A stretch of 40,996 bases of DNA from Sphingobacteriia bacterium (GTDB lineage: Bacteria; Bacteroidota; Bacteroidia; Chitinophagales; Chitinophagaceae). The stretch's first letter is position 1. Every line of letters starts with the position of its first letter. Where the stretch lies: NCBI GenBank assembly GCA_004294135.1, contig RDZY01000028.1, positions 1-40,996 on the forward strand, given 5' to 3'. The translations under genes and the position numbers were made by a program. A model generated the notes under the pieces. It did no database searches. It was not told the origin of the DNA and saw only the letters and a program-made list of their open reading frames with translations. Positions 7,489 to 16,724 of the stretch are shown here, in pieces.

Positions 7489-8739
7489 ATGAAAAAGGGA
7501 ATTCTATTGATTTTTTTTACGCATTTGTGTGTCTTGATATTTGCCCAAGAAAATTATGCCATTAGTTTTGAAAAGGCTATTATCCAGTTGAAAAAAAGCA
7601 ACACAGAAGATCGAGTGTATAAAATTAATTTTAGTGCAAATATTCCTGATTCCTATAAACTAACTGAAAAATTTCACTTTTCAGTTCAACTGGATTCTGT
7701 CAAGTCAAATTTAGGATTTAACGAATGCGAAATTGCTTTTCCAGATTTACATATTGGTAATTTAAAAAAGCAAAACTCCTGTTTTTTAACCCTAAAAAAA
7801 GACTCATTACCAGATAGAGCAAGGAAATTAGTACTAAAATTTAATGTTTCATATTTAAGCCCCGATAAAAATTTAGGGCTTTATAAAGAAATAACAGTAG
7901 AGGTATCGGAGCATAGAATTTTGGATTCATTAACGGCTTATAATTACTTGGCTTATATAGGTACTAACTTTGATTTAGTGAATGGAATTAAACCAAATCA
8001 TTTGTTTTTTGCAACTAATATTTTTTTGCCACCTGTAGCCAACAAAGTAGGTGTATATCTTAGCCTTTTCGGAAATAGAACAATGCTAAGAACTGATACT
8101 ACGGGTAATATCAGACGAGTATATAGAATAAACAGAATTAGTGATTCTAGTTTTATGAATTATACAGAGCAGGTAAGACTTTCTAGAACTAGTATTTCTG
8201 ATAATCTTGGAGCGTATTTTAATCCATTAATCAAACTTGGAAGTATCAGTGATATATCTAATGCATTGCAATTGTATTACTCTCCCTCTTTAGAGTTTGT
8301 TTGGAGACGAACTCAAATAATTTCATCCTTTTCGAACGCTGGAAATAGGGATTCAACCATACAAAAAGGCAGGTTTCCTGGGACATTAGATTTTGAGGCT
8401 ACTAATACAGTTTATGCCAATGAGTTTGCATTTAATGCGGGGTTAATCGGGTTTTTTATGGCACATGAGAATAAAAATATATCTGTACGTGTTCATGCAT
8501 CAGTAGGATACAGCTCTAGTTTTTATCCATCAGATCAAGATAGGGTATATGCCTCTACAAAAAGAGTTGATGATATTTTCTTTAGCGGAAGGGCTTGGAT
8601 TACTGAATCTAAAACTGGAATTACCCTACAGGCAGAAATAACCAATACAGCTAACTATTCAAGACCTTTTTATGGTGTTACACTTTCTAAAGCCATTCAT
8701 TATGGGGATATTGGTACAGCTTTAAAATTCAGTAAATAA
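7489..8739 (+). CDS. Secreted protein with C-terminal barrel-like region, unknown function
   Basis: 416 residues. Signal peptide ending LIFAQ (about 20). Residues 20-140 look like a beta-sandwich (ENYAISFEKAIIQLKKSNTEDRVYKI onward); from about 150 the sequence alternates in the manner of outer-membrane strands and ends in GVTLSKAIHYGDIGTALKFSK. No family recognised with certainty. It lacks the TACGTA motif upstream but follows the lipoprotein gene by 76 bases in the same direction and may be read from the same transcript. Base composition is more AT-rich than the housekeeping genes further on. Confidence 0.65.
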   Translation: MKKGILLIFFTHLCVLIFAQENYAISFEKAIIQLKKSNTEDRVYKINFSANIPDSYKLTEKFHFSVQLDSVKSNLGFNECEIAFPDLHIGNLKKQNSCFLTLKKDSLPDRARKLVLKFNVSYLSPDKNLGLYKEITVEVSEHRILDSLTAYNYLAYIGTNFDLVNGIKPNHLFFATNIFLPPVANKVGVYLSLFGNRTMLRTDTTGNIRRVYRINRISDSSFMNYTEQVRLSRTSISDNLGAYFNPLIKLGSISDISNALQLYYSPSLEFVWRRTQIISSFSNAGNRDSTIQKGRFPGTLDFEATNTVYANEFAFNAGLIGFFMAHENKNISVRVHASVGYSSSFYPSDQDRVYASTKRVDDIFFSGRAWITESKTGITLQAEITNTANYSRPFYGVTLSKAIHYGDIGTALKFSK

Positions 8740-8745
8740 TCCTAA

Positions 8746-8961
8746 CTAGGCATAGTTACATTTAACGAGTCGGCTTCTATTTTGTTTCCACCAACCTTGT
8801 TTAATATCTGAGGCTAAAGCATTGACGTCAGATTGTTTAACTTTCGATTTTGCAGTAGCCTCCTTGTAGATTAAATAGTCAACCAAACGTTGCAAGCCTT
8901 CAGTATTAACGTATGATGGAAGCCTGATTATTATTTCTTTGCTTGTTCTTTCAATTACCAT
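8746..8961 (-). CDS. Antitoxin-like small protein, apparently without its toxin
   Basis: 71 residues: a short N-terminal strand EIIIRLP, a helix GLQRLVDYLIYKEATAKSK, and a basic C-terminus DIKQGWWKQNRSRL. This arrangement resembles small Bacteroidota antitoxins usually encoded just upstream of a PIN-domain toxin. Here the stop codon lies 6 bases from the end of the convergent gene at 8739, leaving no room for a partner. The last residues (VKCNYA) look like read-through past a normal end, as after a deletion. Family assignment is from memory of similar proteins and is moderate. Confidence 0.5.
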   Translation of the reverse strand: MVIERTSKEIIIRLPSYVNTEGLQRLVDYLIYKEATAKSKVKQSDVNALASDIKQGWWKQNRSRLVKCNYA

Positions 8962-9056
8962 AGTAATAGATTTTTATATGTTGAAGTTATGTAATCTTTT
9001 TTGTCTGTTTCAAGATTTGCCAGAATAAGTTACAATTATGGCATCAGTAATTTGTG

Positions 9057-9094
9057 ATTCGGGGTTTGCCTACCCCGAATACAATCTAGGGTAG
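9057..9094 (+). other. Competing hairpins in the 285-base gap upstream of lspA
   Basis: Stem A pairs ATTCGGGGT (9057-9065) with ACCCCGAAT (9072-9080), nine perfect pairs around a 6-base loop. Stem B pairs CTACCC (9070-9075) with GGGTAG (9089-9094) and would exclude stem A. No T tract follows. The remaining gap (8962-9217) shows no gene, tRNA or further motif. Confidence 0.3.
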
Positions 9095-9217
9095 GTTAGA
9101 GTAATAGATTTACTTCTCCTATTGGGTACCCATATAATTATCGATAAATTCCCCTATTTATTTAAAATATATACTGGCTGAAAACGGAATGAAGTATTTA
9201 TAAATTCTCCCTTCCCT

Positions 9218-9225
9218 TATCTTTG
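9218..9225 (+). promoter_or_regulatory. Bacteroidota -7 element of lspA
   Basis: TATCTTTG matches TAnnTTTG exactly; a weak -33 (TTT) lies about 18-19 bases upstream. Transcription should start near 9232. The element contains the TTG at 9223 that would open the longest lspA frame, so that TTG cannot be the start if this promoter is used. Confidence 0.65.
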
Positions 9226-9246
9226 CCTATACGTAAACAAGTAACC

Positions 9247-9924
9247 GTGAAAGCAAGACAAGTCATTTTTATTATTCTGGCAGTAATTCTAGCCGACCAA
9301 GCCCTTAAGTTTTACATCAAATTGAATTTTCATGCTGGCGAAGAACATTTGATACTCGGTAGTTGGTTCAGGCTTCATTTTGTTGAGAATGAAGGCATGG
9401 CTTGGGGTTGGAAATTCGGTGGCGATTTTGGCAAAGTAGCACTTACCCTATTCAGGCTTGTAGCCGTTATTTGGGGTAGCTTTTTACTGCGTGATTTTAT
9501 TCGAAAAAAATACCACAAAGGATTCCTACTCTGTGCCGCACTTGTTTATGCTGGCGCATTGGGCAACCTGATTGACAGCCTTTTCTATGGAATGATTTTT
9601 GAACCCAGTGATATTTTCTCCCAACATATTGCCCGCATAACCCCGTTCGGTAAAGGGTATGCGAGCATCCTGCATGGCAAAGTAGTGGATATGCTCTATT
9701 TCCCCATTATTACCAATGCCCACTACCCTAAATGGATACCTTTTGTAGGGGGTGATGATTTTGAATTCTTTCGTCCCGTTTTTAATATCGCCGATATGTC
9801 AATCTCTTCAGGAGTGATTGCTATTCTAATCTTTCAAAATAAATTCTTCAAACCCCTGCCTGAACAAGAACACCATACGGTTGAAACCAATACATTGGTG
9901 AACGATAAAACCCAAATTTTCTAG
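9247..9924 (+). CDS. lspA: Lipoprotein signal peptidase (signal peptidase II)
   Basis: Inner-membrane aspartyl protease that cleaves prolipoproteins after diacylglyceryl transfer; it would process the lipoprotein at 6942. GTG at 9247 is chosen because the longer frame (TTG at 9223) begins inside the -7 element. From that start the protein has 225 residues with four membrane segments, DQALKFYIK near the N-terminus, VENEGMAW, GALGNLID, and the two catalytic aspartates in VVDM (D148) and FNIAD (D183). It is longer than proteobacterial LspA (about 165) because of a loop between GNLID and VVDM and another before FNIAD, as is usual in Bacteroidota. Stand-alone gene with a short leader. Confidence 0.92.
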   Translation: MKARQVIFIILAVILADQALKFYIKLNFHAGEEHLILGSWFRLHFVENEGMAWGWKFGGDFGKVALTLFRLVAVIWGSFLLRDFIRKKYHKGFLLCAALVYAGALGNLIDSLFYGMIFEPSDIFSQHIARITPFGKGYASILHGKVVDMLYFPIITNAHYPKWIPFVGGDDFEFFRPVFNIADMSISSGVIAILIFQNKFFKPLPEQEHHTVETNTLVNDKTQIF

Positions 9925-9961
9925 TCCCCCCCCATTTTTACAACTATATGTAAATGTGTAA

Positions 9962-11362
9962 CTAACTAATATCACCCACCATTTCTGCTGGTATCACCCA
10001 CTGGTCAAATTCTTCCGCTGTTACATATCCCAACTTTACGGCCATCTCTTTTAAAGTAGTGCCTTCTTTGTGTGCCGTCTGCGCAATCTCTGCTGCTTTG
10101 TAGTAGCCAATTTTAGTATTCAATGCGGTTACTAACATCAAACTATTGTCAACATGCTTTTTAATATTGGCTTCTATAGGTTGAATGCCCACCGCACATT
10201 TATCATTAAAACTTACACAGCCATCACCAATTAATCTGGCACTATGCAGGAAATTATAAATCATCACTGGCTTGAATACATTCAACTCAAAATGTCCATT
10301 TGATCCACCAATATTAATGGCTACATCATTACCCATTACTTGCGCAGCAATCATCGTTAATGCCTCACACTGTGTAGGGTTTACTTTACCAGGCATAATA
10401 GAAGAACCGGGTTCATTATCTGGAATAAATAATTCACCAATACCACTGCGTGGCCCTGAACTCAACATACGAATATCATTGGCAATTTTCATGAGACTAA
10501 CCGCCACTGTTTTTAATGCGCCATGAGCTTCTACAATGGCATCATGTGCTGCCAACGCCTCAAATTTATTTTCAGCAGTAACAAAGGGTAAGCCAGTTAA
10601 TTCGGCAATATATTTCGCCACATTTACATCGTATCCTTTGGGGGTATTGATGCCCGTACCAACCGCAGTACCACCCAATGCAAGCTCACTTAAATGTGCT
10701 AAAGTATTTCTAATGGCTCTTAGTCCATGATTGAGTTGAGAAATATAACCACTCATTTCTTGACCCACTGTGAGCGGTGTTGCATCCATAAAATGGGTGC
10801 GGCCTATTTTAACAACCTGCATAAAAGCCTTACTCTTTTCGGTAAGGGTATCACGCAATTTTTCTATCCCGGGAATGGTGGTCTCCAATAAAATTTTATA
10901 AGCCGCAATATGCATGGCTGTTGGGAAAGTATCATTAGAAGATTGCGATTTGTTTACATCATCATTGGGATGTAAAACTTTTTCTTTATCACCCAACAAT
11001 CCGCCTTTAAGCACGTGCGCACGATAAGCAATTACTTCATTCACATTCATATTGCTTTGTGTGCCACTGCCCGTTTGCCATACCACCAGCGGAAACTGGT
11101 CGTTTAATTTACCACCCAATATTTCATCACAAACAATACCAATTAAATCAGATTTTTCAGCCGATAAAATACCCGCGTCTTTATTGGTGAGGGCCGCCGC
11201 TTTTTTTAAAAAAGCAAATGCTTGAATAATTTCTTTGGGCATTTTATTAATGTCCTGCGCAATTTGAAAATTCTCTATACTGCGTTGTGTTTGGGCTCCC
11301 CAATAAACATGCGCAGGTACTTTCACTTCACCCATGGTATCTTTTTCTATTCTGTATTCCAT
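9962..11362 (-). CDS. fumC: Fumarate hydratase, class II
   Basis: Iron-independent fumarase of the TCA cycle (fumarate + water to malate), homotetrameric and cytosolic. 466 residues, full family length. The start region [24 protein letters not shown], the [14 protein letters not shown] substrate loop, and the superfamily signature [13 protein letters not shown] (about 316-328) are all intact. Its ATG lies 12 bases downstream of the enoyl-CoA hydratase gene, so both are probably expressed from the promoter at 12171. No convincing terminator separates it from the convergent lspA; the 37-base gap contains a run of eight C and a weak hairpin. Confidence 0.96.
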   Translation of the reverse strand: MEYRIEKDTMGEVKVPAHVYWGAQTQRSIENFQIAQDINKMPKEIIQAFAFLKKAAALTNKDAGILSAEKSDLIGIVCDEILGGKLNDQFPLVVWQTGSGTQSNMNVNEVIAYRAHVLKGGLLGDKEKVLHPNDDVNKSQSSNDTFPTAMHIAAYKILLETTIPGIEKLRDTLTEKSKAFMQVVKIGRTHFMDATPLTVGQEMSGYISQLNHGLRAIRNTLAHLSELALGGTAVGTGINTPKGYDVNVAKYIAELTGLPFVTAENKFEALAAHDAIVEAHGALKTVAVSLMKIANDIRMLSSGPRSGIGELFIPDNEPGSSIMPGKVNPTQCEALTMIAAQVMGNDVAINIGGSNGHFELNVFKPVMIYNFLHSARLIGDGCVSFNDKCAVGIQPIEANIKKHVDNSLMLVTALNTKIGYYKAAEIAQTAHKEGTTLKEMAVKLGYVTAEEFDQWVIPAEMVGDIS

Positions 11363-11374
11363 ATGACTTGTATT

Positions 11375-12154
11375 TTATTGTGCTTTAAAATTTGCTTTTC
11401 TTTTTTCTAAAAATGCAGTAGTACCTTCTATCATATCGGCAGTGCCAAAGCAATCTCCAAATGCAGTTACTTCTACTGCATATCCGTTTAGGGTTTCATC
11501 GTACACTGCATTGGCAGCTTTGATGCAAGCGGCAACAGCAAGTGGTGCTTTACTATTTATTAGGGTTAACACCGCAATTGCTTTAGGGAGCAATTCTTCG
11601 GGCGAAACCACATTATTTACCAGTCCATATTGCAAGGCTGTATTCGCATCAATCATAGCCCCACTCATCAATAATTCTAAGGCCCTTCCCTTGCCAATTA
11701 ATTGTACCAATCTTTGTGTGCCGCCATAGCCAGGAATCAATCCTAGGTTCACTTCAGGCTGACCGAATTTGGCATTTTCTGCAGCAATTCTAAAGTGGCA
11801 ACTCATGGCCAGTTCGCAACCGCCACCCAATGCAAATCCGTTTACGCAAGCAATAACTGGTTTGGGGCAATTTTCTATTTTAAAAAAAAGATGCTGCCCT
11901 CTTTTGGCCAATTCCATTCCCTCTGTTACCGAAGCACCAGCAAATTCACTAATATCTGCACCCGCAACAAATGCTTTGGAACCCGCACCAGTAATAATTA
12001 CCGATTGAATGGCTTTGTTTAGGTACACTTCATCTATTGCTGCATTTAAATCGTGCATCACTTGTTGATTCAGTGCGTTTAACTTATCAGCGCGATTGAT
12101 GGTGATGGTAAAAATGCCTTGTTCTAAATGGGTGGTGATGGTTTGGAATAACAT
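11375..12154 (-). CDS. Enoyl-CoA hydratase/isomerase family protein
   Basis: Crotonase-fold enzyme, probably 2-enoyl-CoA to 3-hydroxyacyl-CoA hydration in fatty-acid or amino-acid degradation. 259 residues, normal length. Both catalytic glutamates are present: E114 in GGGCELAMSC and E134 in FGQPEVNLGLIPGYGG; the oxyanion-hole stretch AFVAGADI lies at 61-68. The pattern matches true hydratases (short-chain, FadB/PaaF-like) rather than isomerases lacking the second Glu. It precedes fumC on one transcript, with a -7 element 17 bases upstream of its ATG. Exact chain-length specificity cannot be told. Confidence 0.92.
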   Translation of the reverse strand: MLFQTITTHLEQGIFTITINRADKLNALNQQVMHDLNAAIDEVYLNKAIQSVIITGAGSKAFVAGADISEFAGASVTEGMELAKRGQHLFFKIENCPKPVIACVNGFALGGGCELAMSCHFRIAAENAKFGQPEVNLGLIPGYGGTQRLVQLIGKGRALELLMSGAMIDANTALQYGLVNNVVSPEELLPKAIAVLTLINSKAPLAVAACIKAANAVYDETLNGYAVEVTAFGDCFGTADMIEGTTAFLEKRKANFKAQ

Positions 12155-12170
12155 GATCTGGCTATTTGCG

Positions 12171-12178
12171 CAAAGATA
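12171..12178 (-). promoter_or_regulatory. -7 element for enoyl-CoA hydratase and fumC
   Basis: Reads TATCTTTG on the minus strand, followed by CGC, an exact TAnnTTTG match. The ATG is 17 bases downstream, giving a leader of roughly 10 bases. Confidence 0.65.
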
Positions 12179-12254
12179 CTGTTCCGCTTTATAAAGAAGG
12201 CTCGCACAGCTCTATTTTTATTTTCGCTTGTATTCATTCATATTTGCTAACACT

Positions 12255-12839
12255 ATGGATTTATTTGAAGCAATTATAAAGCGAAGAGATACCCGGCATT
12301 TTACCAATGAGGAAGTGCCATCTACCGTAATTGATACCTGTTTAAAAGCAGCAAAAAATGCGCCTTCAGTAGGGTTAACAGAACCTGCTAGATTTTTATT
12401 TATACACGATACAGTCACCAAGCAAAAAATATATGAAATTTTTGAGGTGGAGAACCAAAAAGCAGCAGATAAAATCACCGATATACAGCGCAAAGAAGCA
12501 TACAATAAGCTCAAATTACAAGGTATAATGGAAGCCCCGCTGGGGATGATAGTCTGCAGTGATTATTCCACCATTAAAGCTGATACTATTGGCGTTCAAA
12601 CCATTGCAGAAGCACTTGATTGGAGTGTTTGCTGTTCCATACAAAATTTTTGGCTGGCACTTACATCACAAGGCTTTAGTATGGGTTGGGTAAGTATTCT
12701 GGATGTAAAAAAATTAAAAGAAACCATTCAAATACCCGATCATTATAAGCCGCTGGGATATTTTTGTATAGGTAGGCCAGCTACTAATTACGACAATATG
12801 CCGATGCTTAAACAGCAGGGGTGGACTAATACACTTTAA
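12255..12839 (+). CDS. bluB: BluB-like flavoprotein (5,6-dimethylbenzimidazole synthase family)
   Basis: Nitroreductase-fold flavoenzyme; BluB cannibalises FMNH2 to make the lower ligand of cobalamin. 194 residues from ATG at 12255 (a longer TTG frame begins at 12228 but overlaps the promoter-like CATATTTG at 12239-12246). Family marks: RRDTRHF with D12, NAPSVGLTEPARF (35-47), GWVSILD with S147, and the C-terminal LGYFCIGRP..MLKQQGW. D12 and S147 correspond to the functionally important Asp and Ser known in Sinorhizobium BluB. No other cobalamin gene is nearby, and a generic nitroreductase cannot be excluded. Confidence 0.82.
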   Translation: MDLFEAIIKRRDTRHFTNEEVPSTVIDTCLKAAKNAPSVGLTEPARFLFIHDTVTKQKIYEIFEVENQKAADKITDIQRKEAYNKLKLQGIMEAPLGMIVCSDYSTIKADTIGVQTIAEALDWSVCCSIQNFWLALTSQGFSMGWVSILDVKKLKETIQIPDHYKPLGYFCIGRPATNYDNMPMLKQQGWTNTL

Positions 12840-12881
12840 AAATTGATGGTGCTGGCTTCTATGCCTTTAGCCGCTACTCCT

Positions 12882-12889
12882 TACCTTTG
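12882..12889 (+). promoter_or_regulatory. -7 element of the ABC exporter gene
   Basis: TACCTTTG, exact TAnnTTTG match ending only 7 bases before the ATG at 12897. The predicted transcript start coincides with or just precedes the start codon, that is, a leaderless message. Confidence 0.65.
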
Positions 12890-12896
12890 AACTGTT

Positions 12897-14708
12897 ATGG
12901 CTGTTGCAGAAAAGAAAAAAATATTCGATTTTAGTTTGTTGAAGCGTGTATTCGTTTTTGTAAAACCCTATTCCAATTATTTCTATATCAGCCTGATACT
13001 GGCCATACTAATGGCTTTTGCTGCGCCTATTCGCCCTTATCTGATTCAGTTAACGGTGAATACCGCCATCGGAAAAAATACTGCGGTACCCCACTGGGTA
13101 AACGCGGTGCTTTTGGGAACAAACCTTTCAAATATCACTCGCTTTATTATTGCAGTCACTCTTTTTCAAGTAGCATTTCTTTTTCTAGAGACTACTATAC
13201 GATTTTTATTTTCTTTTATAACAGCATTAATCGGTCAATATGTAGTAAAAGATTTAAGGGTAACAGTGTATAAAAAAGTCTTGGGACTCAATCTTAGGCA
13301 ATTCGATCAAACGCCTATTGGTACACTTACTACCAGAACCATTAATGATATTGAAAGCATCAATGATATTTTTTCCGATGGATTAATTCCCATCGTGGCC
13401 GATTTGTTAACGATTATTATTACCCTTATCACCATGTTTTGGATGGATTGGAAGTTGACATTGATCAGTCTCGCCCCTTTCCCCATTATGATTGTAGCGA
13501 CTTATTATTTTAAAGAAAGTGTAAACAAACAATTTATAAAAGTGCGCAATTCGGTTGCGGCACTCAACGCCTTTGTACAAGAGCATATAACGGGAATGCA
13601 GGTAGTACAAGCATTTGCAGCGGAGCGCAAAGAATATGGTGCGTTTAAAAAAATTAATGAGCAACACCGCAATGCCAATATCAAAGCCATTTTTGCGTAT
13701 TCGGTTTTTTTTCCAGTAGTAGAAGTGGTATTGGCAGTAAGTACAGGTATATTGGTTTGGTGGATAGCCGATCGTTCATTGGATGCGGGTATATTGGTAG
13801 CATTTATACTTTATTTGAATCAAATATTTCGCCCCCTCCGTGTAATTGCCGATAAGTTTAATGTATTGCAGATGGGTATGATTGCAGCAGAAAGGGTATT
13901 TAAAGTGTTGGATAATACCGATGAATTACTCCCTACTGCGAAAGATGCTTATAGGCCTATTCATATAAAAGGAGATATTGAATTTAAAAATGTATCCTTT
14001 GCTTATACCGAAAATAAGTACGTATTAAAGGGATTGAATTTTTCCATAGCAGCGGGTGAAACAGTGGCACTAGTGGGTCATACAGGCAGTGGTAAAACTT
14101 CCATTATTAGCTTGCTTAATCGCTTGTATCAAATTCAGGAAGGTAGTATAATGGTAGATGGCATTGATATTAATCGGTATGATATTGATTTATTGCGGAA
14201 GGGAATAGGGGTGGTATTGCAGGATGTATTTTTATTTTCGGGCTCGGTAATGGAGAATATTACGCTTAGAAATCCGGCTATTGGTGAGGAACAAGTAATG
14301 GAAGCAGCCAAGATGATTGGGGTACACGATTTTATTATGCAATTACCAGGAGCTTATCATTATAATGTGATGGAAAGGGGTAGCACGCTTAGTTTGGGGC
14401 AGCGGCAACTGATTTCATTTATTCGCGCTTTATTATACAATCCTGCCATACTTATTTTAGATGAAGCCACTTCTTCTATAGACACCGAAAGTGAATTATT
14501 GATAGAAAAAGCCATTGATACCCTTATCACTGGCAGAACCTCCATAGTAATAGCCCATCGGTTGAGCACAATTAGAAAAGCCGATAAAATAATGGTGTTG
14601 GATAAGGGGGAATTGAAAGAAATGGGAACGCACCAGCAGCTCATAGAAATACAAGGGTTCTATGCAAAATTGCATGAGATGCAATCCTCAGCAACCATCT
14701 TTTTTTAG
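12897..14708 (+). CDS. ABC exporter, fused membrane and ATPase domains (MsbA/multidrug type)
   Basis: 603-residue half-transporter that dimerises in the inner membrane and exports lipids, drugs or peptides using ATP. Six membrane helices lie in residues 25-320. The nucleotide-binding domain has Walker A GHTGSGKT (394-401), Q-loop Q442, signature LSLGQ (498-502), Walker B ending LDE with E523, and H-loop H554. No N-terminal C39 peptidase is attached, so it is not the classical exporter for double-glycine peptides. Single gene under its own promoter. Substrate cannot be deduced; the family includes MsbA-like lipid flippases as well as drug exporters. Confidence 0.9.
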   Translation: MAVAEKKKIFDFSLLKRVFVFVKPYSNYFYISLILAILMAFAAPIRPYLIQLTVNTAIGKNTAVPHWVNAVLLGTNLSNITRFIIAVTLFQVAFLFLETTIRFLFSFITALIGQYVVKDLRVTVYKKVLGLNLRQFDQTPIGTLTTRTINDIESINDIFSDGLIPIVADLLTIIITLITMFWMDWKLTLISLAPFPIMIVATYYFKESVNKQFIKVRNSVAALNAFVQEHITGMQVVQAFAAERKEYGAFKKINEQHRNANIKAIFAYSVFFPVVEVVLAVSTGILVWWIADRSLDAGILVAFILYLNQIFRPLRVIADKFNVLQMGMIAAERVFKVLDNTDELLPTAKDAYRPIHIKGDIEFKNVSFAYTENKYVLKGLNFSIAAGETVALVGHTGSGKTSIISLLNRLYQIQEGSIMVDGIDINRYDIDLLRKGIGVVLQDVFLFSGSVMENITLRNPAIGEEQVMEAAKMIGVHDFIMQLPGAYHYNVMERGSTLSLGQRQLISFIRALLYNPAILILDEATSSIDTESELLIEKAIDTLITGRTSIVIAHRLSTIRKADKIMVLDKGELKEMGTHQQLIEIQGFYAKLHEMQSSATIFF

Positions 14709-14749
14709 GAAATCCTTGTTTCTGGCGGCAATTTTAACCCCCTTACCCT

Positions 14750-14757
14750 TATCTTTG
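14750..14757 (+). promoter_or_regulatory. -7 element of the ATP synthase operon
   Basis: TATCTTTG followed by CCGC, exact TAnnTTTG match, 14 bases upstream of the atpB ATG at 14772. No clear -33 TTG at the expected distance. Confidence 0.6.
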
Positions 14758-14771
14758 CCGCAAATTTAGAG

Positions 14772-15875
14772 ATGGGTATGGCCGCAAAAAGCATAAAATC
14801 TTTACTGGTAGTGACTTTCAGCTTATTTATTCTGCTGTTTTCCAACCGTATTCAAGCATCTGAACATCCACAGCCTGAACAGGCAAATACAGAAGGGCAT
14901 GCAAAAGGCGATTTTAATGTTACAAAAACAATTCTTGAACATATAAAAGACGATCATAGCTGGCATTTAGGGGGACATTTATCCCTGCCTCTGCCCGTTA
15001 TTTTGTACACCGAAAAAGGGTTGGAAGTTTTTTCTTCTGCTCATTTGGTCGATGAACACCATGAGCCCATTGTTTACAGCGGAAACTCTAATTATAAGTT
15101 GGTAGAAGGTAAGATTAAAATTATGGGTGATGATGGTTCTATCAACACCAAGGCAAGTGGTAAGCTTTTGGATATTTCTATCACAAAAAATGTGGCTACA
15201 TTATTTCTCACAGTAATTATTTTATTGCTGGTATTTCTGAAAGTTGCAGCTGCCTATAAAAATACTGGGACTACGAATGCGCCCAAGGGGTTACAGTCGT
15301 TCATGGAGCCAATTATTTTATTCGTTAGAGATGGTGTTGCTAAGCCTAATATCGGTCATATGTATGAACGCTATATGCCCTTCTTGCTCTCCATTTTCTT
15401 TTTAATCTTAATTAATAATTTCTTGGGGCTGGTCCCTTTTTTTCCCGGTGGTGCAAATGTGAGTGGTAATATTGCATTTACTATGACCTTGGCTGTTTGT
15501 GTTTTTGTAGTAGTAAATTTGAGTGCTAATAAAAATTACTGGCAACATATTTTTTGGATGCCCGGTATGCATTGGACTATGAAATTATTCTTAGCACCCA
15601 TTGAATTAATTGGAGTATTTACAAAACCCATCTCACTAATGATTCGTTTGTTTGCAAATATAACTGCTGGTCATATTTTAGTACTAAGCTTGATTTGTTT
15701 GATTTTCATATTTAAAACAGTGGTAGCTTCAGCAATTGCTGTTCCTTTTGCTGTATTCATTGGTTTAATAGAATTGCTTGTGGCGTTCTTACAAGCTTAT
15801 ATTTTTACTATGTTGAGTGCAATGTATATAGGAATGGCTATTGAAGAACATCACCATGAAACGGCACATCATTAA
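14772..15875 (+). CDS. atpB: ATP synthase F0 subunit a
   Basis: Stator half-channel subunit for proton passage. 367 residues, longer than the E. coli protein (271) because of a signal-like N-terminal segment (10-28) and a roughly 110-residue periplasmic region rich in His, Asp and Glu before the first core helix (about 142-160), as seen in Bacteroidota. The essential arginine is R292 in ISLMIRLFANITAGH. It ends in HHHETAHH. First gene of atpB-E-F-H-A. A second ATG two codons in (14778) is an alternative start. Confidence 0.95.
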   Translation: MGMAAKSIKSLLVVTFSLFILLFSNRIQASEHPQPEQANTEGHAKGDFNVTKTILEHIKDDHSWHLGGHLSLPLPVILYTEKGLEVFSSAHLVDEHHEPIVYSGNSNYKLVEGKIKIMGDDGSINTKASGKLLDISITKNVATLFLTVIILLLVFLKVAAAYKNTGTTNAPKGLQSFMEPIILFVRDGVAKPNIGHMYERYMPFLLSIFFLILINNFLGLVPFFPGGANVSGNIAFTMTLAVCVFVVVNLSANKNYWQHIFWMPGMHWTMKLFLAPIELIGVFTKPISLMIRLFANITAGHILVLSLICLIFIFKTVVASAIAVPFAVFIGLIELLVAFLQAYIFTMLSAMYIGMAIEEHHHETAHH

Positions 15876-15893
15876 CTTTTTTAATCACAATAA

Positions 15894-16121
<228 letters not shown>

Positions 16122-16136
16122 TTCACCAAACAATTT

Positions 16137-16172
16137 ATATGGATCCCATGCACAGGGCGGAAGGATCCATAT
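16137..16172 (+). terminator. Intra-operon hairpin between atpE and atpF
   Basis: ATATGGATCC (16137-16146) pairs perfectly with GGATCCATAT (16163-16172) around a 16-base loop, followed by a T-rich stretch (16172-16199) broken by A residues. It lies in the 90-base gap after the c-subunit gene, where partial termination or a protected 3' end would give more atpE than downstream message. Confidence 0.5.
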
Positions 16173-16211
16173 TATTTTAATTTTTAGTTTTATTTTTTAT
16201 AAATATTTAAT

Positions 16212-16721
16212 ATGTTGTTAGAAATCAATCCGCTGGTATTACCTGATATAGGATTAGTGTTCTGGAACACTGTAGCGTTTCTTATCCTCTTAATAGTGCT
16301 TGGCAAATTTGCTTGGAAGCCCATCTTAAAGTCTATCCGTGAAAGAGAGACTGGTATTGCCGATGCTATTGCTTCTGCCGAAAAAGTGAAGGCTGAAATG
16401 GCTGGCTTAGTGAATGAGAACGAAGCCTTGATGGTGAAAGCTCGGGAAGAAAGAGCTTTGATGATTAAAGAAGCCAAAGAAGCATCTGATAAAATGATTG
16501 CTACTGCTAAGGATAAAGCAAAATCTGAATACGACCGTATTGTAGCCGAAGCCCAGCACGCCATCTTGCAACAAAAGAATGCAGCACTAACCGATGTTAA
16601 GAACCAAGTGGGTTCACTGGTAATTGAAGTGGCTACCAAAGTATTGGGTAGGGAATTGGCTAATAAAGCCGATCAGGAAAATTATATTCAACAATTAGCC
16701 GAAGCTGTTAAATTGAACTAA
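16212..16721 (+). CDS. atpF: ATP synthase F0 subunit b
   Basis: 169 residues: one N-terminal membrane helix (about 17-36, FWNTVAFLILLIVLGKFAW), then the canonical KPILKSIRERE and a long charged coiled coil that forms the peripheral stalk reaching F1. Length is normal for the family. It is separated from atpE by a hairpin-containing gap and from atpH by only 3 bases, so translational coupling with atpH is likely. A single copy: no b' gene is seen. Confidence 0.95.
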   Translation: MLLEINPLVLPDIGLVFWNTVAFLILLIVLGKFAWKPILKSIRERETGIADAIASAEKVKAEMAGLVNENEALMVKAREERALMIKEAKEASDKMIATAKDKAKSEYDRIVAEAQHAILQQKNAALTDVKNQVGSLVIEVATKVLGRELANKADQENYIQQLAEAVKLN

Positions 16722-16724
16722 TAC

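Noticed and set aside
7489..8739. Member of the TACGTA regulon
   Set aside because: No match to the operator within 80 bases upstream; only AACGTT near 7443.
9223..9246. TTG at 9223 as the lspA start
   Set aside because: It is embedded in the exact -7 element at 9218-9225; GTG at 9247 begins directly before the first hydrophobic segment.
12228..12254. TTG at 12228 as bluB start
   Set aside because: It includes the CATATTTG promoter-like element and adds ten residues without family match.
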